Source: Dyella acidisoli
Lineage (GTDB): Bacteria; Pseudomonadota; Gammaproteobacteria; Xanthomonadales; Rhodanobacteraceae
Length of the DNA stretch: 47,159 nt
Assembly (NCBI RefSeq): GCF_030160295.1
Contig: NZ_BSOB01000022.1
Span: 1-47,159, forward strand
Direction of reading: 5' to 3'
Shown: positions 42,477-47,159 of the stretch, piece after piece
How positions within the stretch are numbered: position 1 is the first letter of the stretch
Layout: every line of letters starts with the position of its first letter
The notes under the pieces: generated by a model
The model's input: the letters and a program-made list of their open reading frames with translations, nothing else
What the model was told of the DNA's origin: nothing
Databases searched by the model: none
Made by a program: the position numbers and the translations under genes

Positions 42477-43568
42477 ATGCCAGTAGCGCGAATCGACCGC
42501 AAAACAAGCCACACGGAGCATGCAGCTGACCTAGGAGAACACGGATATGCGCTGATCGATGCGCTGCCATGGCCGTGCATTGTATTTGGCCACGAAGCTG
42601 ACACAGCGCTTACGTGCAACGCCGCATTCCGTGCCGAGTTTCCCAAACTCGCTGCCACGCCAACGCGAGATGCTTTTGAAACTGCGTTTGAGAAAGCGGG
42701 CGAACAGGGGCGCGCGCGCATCTACTACGCACCGGACACACGTCGTTGGTATCGCGTGGAACATAGCGAACTTGCGCTTGGCGATCACACCGATGCGTTG
42801 TTTCTTACGAACATGAGTGATTGCATCGAGGTACTTCGCCGGCACCGCGAACAGCACGAGCAACTGCTTTCCACATCGCGCATGATGAGCGTAGGTGAAA
42901 TGGCCACCACGCTGGCGCACGAACTCAATCAACCGCTTTCGGCCGCCATCAATTACCTTGCGAGCTGCGAGCAAATGACCGGCGACGAACCGGAACATAC
43001 CCGCCTTCGTCAAGGCATTCACTTGGCGAAACGTCAAACCGAACGCGCTGCGCAGATCATCGGAAGCATCCGGGAATTCGTCCGCAGCCGCGAACCGCAT
43101 CGGCAGAATCTGAGCGCGCGCACACTGATCCAAGGCGTTATCGAACTATTGCGCCTGGAGGCCGAGCAGTATCAGGTGCTGATCGTCAGCACGGTGCCGG
43201 ACGATCTTCCGCCCATTTTTGCTGATCACGTAATGATCGAGCAGGTGCTGCTGAACCTCATAAAGAACGCGATCGAGGCTATGCACGGGACGCCACCTTC
43301 GCGTCGGCGCATCCAGTTGACCGCGCGACTCGATTGCGACGACATGGTGGAAATACGCGTCATCGATCAAGGCTGCGGCATCGATGAGAACGGCATGCGC
43401 AAGCTTTTCACGCCGATGTACACCACCAAGCCCGATGGCCTGGGTATCGGCCTGGCGATCTGCCGCTCGATCATCGAATACCACGAAGGCCGCTTGTTTG
43501 CCGAACCCAACCCCGACAATGGGCAAGGCTCCGCGCTGGTATTCACCGTGCCGCGAGGGTTGGCTTGA
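42477..43568 (+). CDS. Soluble PAS-type sensor histidine kinase in the type III operon
   Basis: 363 residues without membrane segments. A PAS-like sensor region (about 25-125: LIDALPWPCIVFGHEADTAL, RRWYRVEHSELALGDHTDAL) is followed by a FixL-class kinase core. The H-box is TLAHELNQPLSAAINYL, the N-box VLLNLIKNAIEAMHG, and the ATP-lid boxes DQGCGIDENGM, TTKPDGLGIGLAIC and GSALVFTVP. It should autophosphorylate on the His of AHELNQ and pass phosphate to the next gene product, whose ATG overlaps its stop (TGATG). Its signal is unknown; no haem-binding His pattern was checked. Confidence 0.92.
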   Translation: MPVARIDRKTSHTEHAADLGEHGYALIDALPWPCIVFGHEADTALTCNAAFRAEFPKLAATPTRDAFETAFEKAGEQGRARIYYAPDTRRWYRVEHSELALGDHTDALFLTNMSDCIEVLRRHREQHEQLLSTSRMMSVGEMATTLAHELNQPLSAAINYLASCEQMTGDEPEHTRLRQGIHLAKRQTERAAQIIGSIREFVRSREPHRQNLSARTLIQGVIELLRLEAEQYQVLIVSTVPDDLPPIFADHVMIEQVLLNLIKNAIEAMHGTPPSRRRIQLTARLDCDDMVEIRVIDQGCGIDENGMRKLFTPMYTTKPDGLGIGLAICRSIIEYHEGRLFAEPNPDNGQGSALVFTVPRGLA

Positions 43569-44164
43569 TGACCACCGCGCTCGACACGCGTGTCTACGTT
43601 GTGGATGACCATCAGGAGTTTCGTCAGTCCTGCGTCTGGATTCTTGAGCAAGCCAACTTTCAGGTGCGCGATTTCGCGAGCGCCCTGGCTCTGCTGAAAG
43701 AATTTTCGCGAGAGACGCCGCCGGCACGAAGTTGCATCGTCAGCGATATCCGCATGCCGGGCATGACCGGCCTTGAGTTGCAAAGTGAACTGTCGCATCG
43801 CGGTGTGTCGATACCGCTGATTTTTGTCACCGGTCACGGGGATGTCCCTTTGGCGGTGGATGCCATGCGTCACGGCGCTGCCAACTTCATCGAAAAGCCG
43901 TTTGATGCGCCGCTATTGATCGACGCCATCCATACTGCGCTGGCCAATCACGCACCGCAGACGGCGTCTCCCGCACTGACCAAACTCACACGCCGCGAAC
44001 GGCAGGTGCTGGACGGCATCATGAGCGGCAAGCTCAATAAGGTCATTGCCGACGAACTGAGCATCAGCCCGAAGACCGTCGAGCTGCATCGCTCCAACTT
44101 GATGGCCAAGCTGGGAGCTCACAACGTGGTCGAGCTTACCCGCGTAGTGCTGGGTCAAAACTAG
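43568..44164 (+). CDS. FixJ-family response regulator of the type III operon
   Basis: 198 residues. The receiver domain has acidic VVDDHQEF, phospho-acceptor D60 in IVSDIRMPGMTG, T in IFVTGHGDV and K in NFIEKPFD. The LuxR-type helix-turn-helix (about 137-195) has LTRRERQVLDGIMSGKLNKV and ISPKTVELHRSNLMAKLG. FixJ/TodT-like regulators bind DNA when phosphorylated. Its ATG overlaps the kinase stop by one base, and its stop abuts the sctQ ATG, so kinase, regulator and sctQ are tightly coupled. It is a likely regulator of the two sct operons and the LysM gene. Confidence 0.93.
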   Translation: MTTALDTRVYVVDDHQEFRQSCVWILEQANFQVRDFASALALLKEFSRETPPARSCIVSDIRMPGMTGLELQSELSHRGVSIPLIFVTGHGDVPLAVDAMRHGAANFIEKPFDAPLLIDAIHTALANHAPQTASPALTKLTRRERQVLDGIMSGKLNKVIADELSISPKTVELHRSNLMAKLGAHNVVELTRVVLGQN

Positions 44165-45187
44165 ATGCTGCGCGAAACGACGCTCCTGATGGATCACGCT
44201 CCCATCCCTGGCGATACCAGCGAGGCGTTGCGCGAAGCTGCCCGTGCGTTATTGGCGCGCGGCAACACGCTGCTGCAGAGTGTTCATGGCACGCTGGAAT
44301 TACGTGCCGGCGTTGGTCATCAGGGCCACGCCGCCGCCCTTCCCTGCGTCGCTCTCGACAGTGCGCAAGGTCGACTGCGGGTTGCGCTGGAACGCGAGCA
44401 GGTGGCGAGCCCACTAGGCGACGCGCATTGGCAAGACTATGCGGGAGAAGCGCGCTTGCTCGCCTGGTCGTTGGCGCACGAGTTGATGCTCAACGCGCTC
44501 GGTCACGTGTTTGGCGGCGGCTTTGTGGCCACCGGTTTCCTGCCTGCCTGCACGGATGTGGAATGCCTGTGGTTGGTGCTGAGCTGGCGTGACGAAAATG
44601 ATCAGTGGCTGCAAGGCTGGCTTGGGCTCGGTCCGACCGAAGCCCGCCAGCTGACTGCATCTGCCGATTGGAAGCGCGATCCAGCGAAACTCGCCATGCT
44701 CGGCGATGCGGCAATGCTCACGCTCGACCTGGCACTGCAAGGCGCCGCGCTGGATTCGGCGACCGTTTCAGAGTTGGCGTTGGGTGATGTGTTGCTCGTC
44801 AGTGATGGCGCGGATTGCAACGCGCGCTTGCAGCCGGATCAGGACACTTCCCGTCGCATGTTTGGCCTTCCCAGTGGTTGGGCTGTGCAACGACGGCAGG
44901 GGCAATGGACGATCGCTGCCAAGCCGCTGTTGTCGACAGCTGTCGATGCCCATCGCCCCCAATTCCGGCTGACCCAGCTCAGCCTCAGTCCCGAAGAAGC
45001 CGGTGCATTGCAGCCCGGTAGCGTGCTGAGTTACGACACAGCACTGCTCGGCAACACGGTCGACATTGTCCTTGGCGGACATCGCTTTGGCGATGGCGTA
45101 CTGGTTGCATTGGGCGAATGGCTGGGCGTGCGCATTACGCATAAGGACCCCATGTATAACAAGGGCTCTACTCGTGGATTTCAGTAG
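44165..45187 (+). CDS. sctQ: SctQ: cytosolic C-ring / sorting-platform protein
   Basis: 340 residues. The N-terminal two-thirds is divergent (LAWSLAHELMLNALGHVFGG, LWLVLSWRDENDQWLQGWLG). The C-terminal SpoA/FliN domain is clear (about 285-332: LQPGSVLSYDTALLGNTVDI, GVLVALGEWLGVRITH). SctQ forms the pods that hold SctL-SctN and sort substrates. The ATG at 44165 directly follows the regulator's stop; an ATG at 44189 is an alternative. sctR begins inside its 3' end in another frame. Confidence 0.88.
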   Translation: MLRETTLLMDHAPIPGDTSEALREAARALLARGNTLLQSVHGTLELRAGVGHQGHAAALPCVALDSAQGRLRVALEREQVASPLGDAHWQDYAGEARLLAWSLAHELMLNALGHVFGGGFVATGFLPACTDVECLWLVLSWRDENDQWLQGWLGLGPTEARQLTASADWKRDPAKLAMLGDAAMLTLDLALQGAALDSATVSELALGDVLLVSDGADCNARLQPDQDTSRRMFGLPSGWAVQRRQGQWTIAAKPLLSTAVDAHRPQFRLTQLSLSPEEAGALQPGSVLSYDTALLGNTVDIVLGGHRFGDGVLVALGEWLGVRITHKDPMYNKGSTRGFQ

Positions 45188-45839
45188 TTTTTCGCCCGCA
45201 CTCATCATTACTGTCGTTGTCGCACTGGCGTTGGCGCCGTTCGTGGCCGTGATGGTCACTTCGTTCACCAAGATCGTGGTGGTGCTGAGCCTGTTGCGCA
45301 ACGCGCTGGGGCTGCAACAGGTGCCGCCTAATGTCGTGCTCAACGGTTTGGCCATCATTCTCTCGGTCTACGTGATGAACCCAGTCATCACAGACACCTA
45401 TCGCAGCGTGCAGTCGCAGATAAGCACACAAGCGCCTGGGCCGATGAACCTGGACAAGCTGGGCATGATGGTGCAAGTAGGCAAGGAACCGCTTCGCCAG
45501 TTCCTGATCAAGCATAGTCACCAGGTCGAACGCGATTTTTTTCTGCAAAGCGCGAAGCGGTTGCTTCCACCGGATCGGCAGAGCGACCTGACTTCCAACG
45601 ACTATCTGGTGATCATGCCCGCGTTCACCGTCAGTGAGTTGACCGAAGCATTCCAGATCGGCTTTTTGCTGTTTCTGCCATTCCTGGTGATCGATCTGGT
45701 GGTGTCCAACATCTTGTTGGCGATGGGCATGATGATGCTGTCGCCCACCATGGTTTCACTGCCCTTCAAGCTGTTGCTATTCATCTTGCTCAGCGGCTGG
45801 GCGAAGTTGATCCATGGTCTTGTGCTCACCTATCAGTAA
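45174..45839 (+). CDS. sctR: SctR: export-gate membrane protein (FliP family)
   Basis: 221 residues with four membrane helices. Family signatures are FVAVMVTSFTKIVVVLSLLR NALG-type (residues about 20-44), QQVPPNVVLNGLAIILS, and the C-terminal LVIMPAFTVSELTEAFQIGF followed by LPFLVIDLVVSNILLAMGMM. Five copies build the gate core with SctS and SctT. The start is the GTG at 45174 with AGGG eight nt upstream, 14 bp before the sctQ stop; a longer frame to 45066 overlaps sctQ and is not supported. The hairpin CTTAAA/TTTAAG (45843-45859) follows its stop. Confidence 0.94.
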   Translation: MDFSSFSPALIITVVVALALAPFVAVMVTSFTKIVVVLSLLRNALGLQQVPPNVVLNGLAIILSVYVMNPVITDTYRSVQSQISTQAPGPMNLDKLGMMVQVGKEPLRQFLIKHSHQVERDFFLQSAKRLLPPDRQSDLTSNDYLVIMPAFTVSELTEAFQIGFLLFLPFLVIDLVVSNILLAMGMMMLSPTMVSLPFKLLLFILLSGWAKLIHGLVLTYQ

Positions 45840-45868
45840 GACCTTAAACAGGCTTTAAGAGGCGGCGC

Positions 45869-46135
45869 ATGTACGATCAAGAAATTCAGCTTGCACGCGA
45901 GGCACTATGGCTGGTGCTGGCGTTGTCTGCACCGCCTATTTTTGCCGCGGCCATTGCGGGTCTCATCGTCGCCTTTCTGCAGGCGGCCACCCAGATACAG
46001 GAGCAAACGTTTCCCTATGCAGTGAAGTTCATGGTGGTGGTGCTCGCCCTGCTGGGGACGGCAGCGATGCTTGGCGGCACGCTGTTCAAATTTGCCGATC
46101 GCCTGTTCACCGATTTTCCCGGCATGCTGCGCTGA
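45869..46135 (+). CDS. sctS: SctS: export-gate membrane protein (FliQ family)
   Basis: 88 residues with two membrane helices: ALWLVLALSAPPIFAAAIAG LIVAFLQAATQ-type N-terminal hairpin with QIQEQTFPYAVK, then FMVVVLALLGTAAMLGGTLF. This is the standard size and pattern of SctS/FliQ. GAGGCGGCGC precedes the ATG. It lies between sctR and sctT as in most type III operons. Confidence 0.95.
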   Translation: MYDQEIQLAREALWLVLALSAPPIFAAAIAGLIVAFLQAATQIQEQTFPYAVKFMVVVLALLGTAAMLGGTLFKFADRLFTDFPGMLR

Positions 46136-46146
46136 CGGCACCACGG

Positions 46147-46938
46147 ATGGCTCCCTTTTCGATTGACTATCTCGGCAATCAGCTCAATGGGATCGCGCTG
46201 ACCTTGCCGCGCATCGTCGCGGCCTTTCTGGTGCTGCCGCTGATGACATCGGATACGGTGCCGGCCTTGGTGCGCAACAGCTTCTATGTGAGCCTTGCGA
46301 TCCTGGTTTATCCGCTGGCAGCTGCAGCCAGCCCGAGCACCTCAATCATGACGGGCGCCACCTGGGTGCTGGTGCTGGGCAAAGAGGTATTCATCGGTCT
46401 GCTGATCGGCTTTTGTTTCGGCACGGTGTTCTGGGCTTTGGGCGCGGCCGGCAGCGTGATCGACACCAAGGTCGGCTCATCGATGTCGATGGAGATGGAT
46501 CCGATTGCCGGCCAGCAGACCACCATTACCGGTGCATTCCTGATGCAGTTGGCCACCTGGCTGTTCATGGTCAGTGGCGCGTTCATGGTGTTTCTCGACC
46601 TGTTGATGTCGAGCTATACGATCTGGCCTGTGGCAAGTCTGCTGCCGCCATTGCGCCCTGGCGGGATGGAATTCTTCGTCGGGCAATTCAACTATCTGAT
46701 GACCGCCGTATTGGTGTTTTCGGCCCCTGCGCTGGTGGTGATGTCGCTGGTCGATATCGCCTTGGGCTTGGTTAATCGTTACGCGCAACAACTGAATGTG
46801 TTTTCGTTGGCGATGCCGATCAAGTCGTGGCTGTCGAGCTGGGTGTTGTTGTTGGCGCTTGGCGCGATGATCGAGGTGGTCATGCGGAAGTTGTATGAGA
46901 ATCGCAGTTTGTTGGTGATGCTGAAGCAGATTTTATAG
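46147..46938 (+). CDS. sctT: SctT: export-gate membrane protein (FliR family)
   Basis: 263 residues, about six membrane helices. SctT signatures include ALTLPRIVAAFLVLPLMTSD, LGKEVFIGLLIGFCFGTVFW, AAGSVIDTKVGSSMSMEMDP and QQTTITGAFLMQLATWLFMV. The C-terminal helices include FSLAMPIKSWLSSWVLLLAL. It caps the SctR-S core. The ATG at 46147 lies 11 bp after the sctS stop; the frame extends upstream through sctS in another reading and is not real there. sctU usually follows this gene, but here the coding region ends and a dispersed repeat begins. Confidence 0.95.
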   Translation: MAPFSIDYLGNQLNGIALTLPRIVAAFLVLPLMTSDTVPALVRNSFYVSLAILVYPLAAAASPSTSIMTGATWVLVLGKEVFIGLLIGFCFGTVFWALGAAGSVIDTKVGSSMSMEMDPIAGQQTTITGAFLMQLATWLFMVSGAFMVFLDLLMSSYTIWPVASLLPPLRPGGMEFFVGQFNYLMTAVLVFSAPALVVMSLVDIALGLVNRYAQQLNVFSLAMPIKSWLSSWVLLLALGAMIEVVMRKLYENRSLLVMLKQIL

Positions 46939-46949
46939 CTATGAAAGTA

Positions 46950-47060
46950 CCTGATTAGCGTCTCGCCTCAGCTGGGCATGTCGTTTGTTGTGACATTGCC
47001 TGCGGCGCTTTCGGAGCTTTCGGTCCCTAAAGGGCCCGAGTCACTTTTCTTTGCGGGCCC
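46950..47060 (-). repeat. Dispersed extragenic repeat, right copy
   Basis: Reverse-complement relative of the 11-112 copy: blocks CGTCTCGCCTCAGCTGGGC, TCGTTTGTTGT, ATTGCCTGCGGCGCTT and GTCACTTTTCTTTGC are shared. The inner variable hairpin differs (GGTCCCTAAAGGGCCC here, a GCGACCGG stem on the left). Just beyond, ACTTTTCTTTG-CGGGCC-CAAAGAAAAGT (47043-47070) is a perfect 11-bp inverted repeat. It follows sctT directly. Confidence 0.75.
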
Positions 47061-47080
47061 AAAGAAAAGTAACGGCGGAG

Positions 47081-47159
47081 TCAATCTAGAAGTGCATCAT
47101 CAATCTTCTGCGCCAGATCATCGCGACCGAGCGCCCGCATAAACATCTCAGCCGGACAG
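47081..47159 (-). CDS. 3' end of an unidentified gene, cut by the window edge
   Basis: On the minus strand an open frame enters from the right edge and stops at TGA (47081-47083). The last residues read RALGRDDLAQKIDDALLD. Twenty-five codons are not enough to name a family. The helical, charged C-terminus and the clean stop make coding plausible. It is convergent with sctT. Confidence 0.4.
   Translation of the reverse strand, partial: CPAEMFMRALGRDDLAQKIDDALLD

Noticed and set aside
45907-46146. 80-codon N-terminal extension of SctT
   Set aside because: It overlaps sctS in another frame and encodes Cys/His/Gly-rich sequence unlike a membrane protein; the ATG at 46147 begins the conserved region.
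28869-46938. Flagellar export cluster as an alternative reading of the type III genes
   Set aside because: A type III secretin, SctD with FHA domain, SctJ lipoprotein, SctK and SctI are present, and no flagellin, hook, rod or motor genes are seen; only the FliO-like gene is flagellar in type.

Overview
The window is GC-rich chromosomal DNA from a gammaproteobacterium, most likely a Xanthomonadales / Rhodanobacteraceae member (Dyella-Luteibacter-like). This rests on the large TonB-dependent receptor beside a glycosidase, the S53 peptidase, the many short extragenic palindromes of the WIPAFAGMT-encoding type, and the style of the type III genes. The genus is an inference; no rRNA or other marker is present.

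Left third (1-11,300), metabolic and accessory genes: a GH27 alpha-galactosidase divergent from a TonB-dependent receptor; a GntR/FCD regulator divergent from a proline-racemase-family enzyme whose second catalytic Cys is Thr (predicted trans-3-hydroxy-L-proline dehydratase); a secreted sedolisin-like S53 peptidase convergent with an acetoacetate-decarboxylase-like protein; and two tandem small proteins resembling MbcA/ParS/Xre toxin-binding domains with no visible toxin.

Middle (10,600-25,500), regulators, efflux and signalling: a NarL-type response regulator; a LuxR-HTH protein with a helical, MalT-like sensor region but no ATPase; and a 1017-residue winged-helix/AAA/TPR-like regulator. Then comes an AraC regulator followed by an intact ytcA-mdtN-mdtO-mdtP efflux operon, with poxB (pyruvate:quinone oxidoreductase) directly behind it, and a GAF-GGDEF diguanylate cyclase with an I-site.

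Right half (25,600-46,940), a non-flagellar type III secretion system. The minus-strand operon reads [FliO-like]-sctV-sctC-sctD-[needle-position gene]-sctI-sctJ-sctK-sctL-sctN-sctO-sctP-[LysM protein]. The divergent plus-strand operon reads histidine kinase-FixJ-type regulator-sctQ-sctR-sctS-sctT. A 1023-residue LysM protein with a hydrophobic segment faces the end of the minus operon and is preceded by three copies of a palindromic AAATCCCTAG motif. The order C-D-F-I-J-K-L plus N-O-P and Q-R-S-T is Ysc-like. The most unusual points are a FliO/MopB-family gene in an injectisome locus, two LysM proteins without signal peptides as candidate substrates, a two-component system in the export-gate operon, and no sctU where it would be expected.

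Extragenic space is full of REP-like inverted repeats (1568-1647, 4834-4912, 6807-6945, 16317-16350, 28762-28803). A roughly 100-bp dispersed repeat lies in opposite orientations at the two ends of the window (11-112 and 46950-47060). I saw no tRNA, rRNA, CRISPR array, transposase or integrase.
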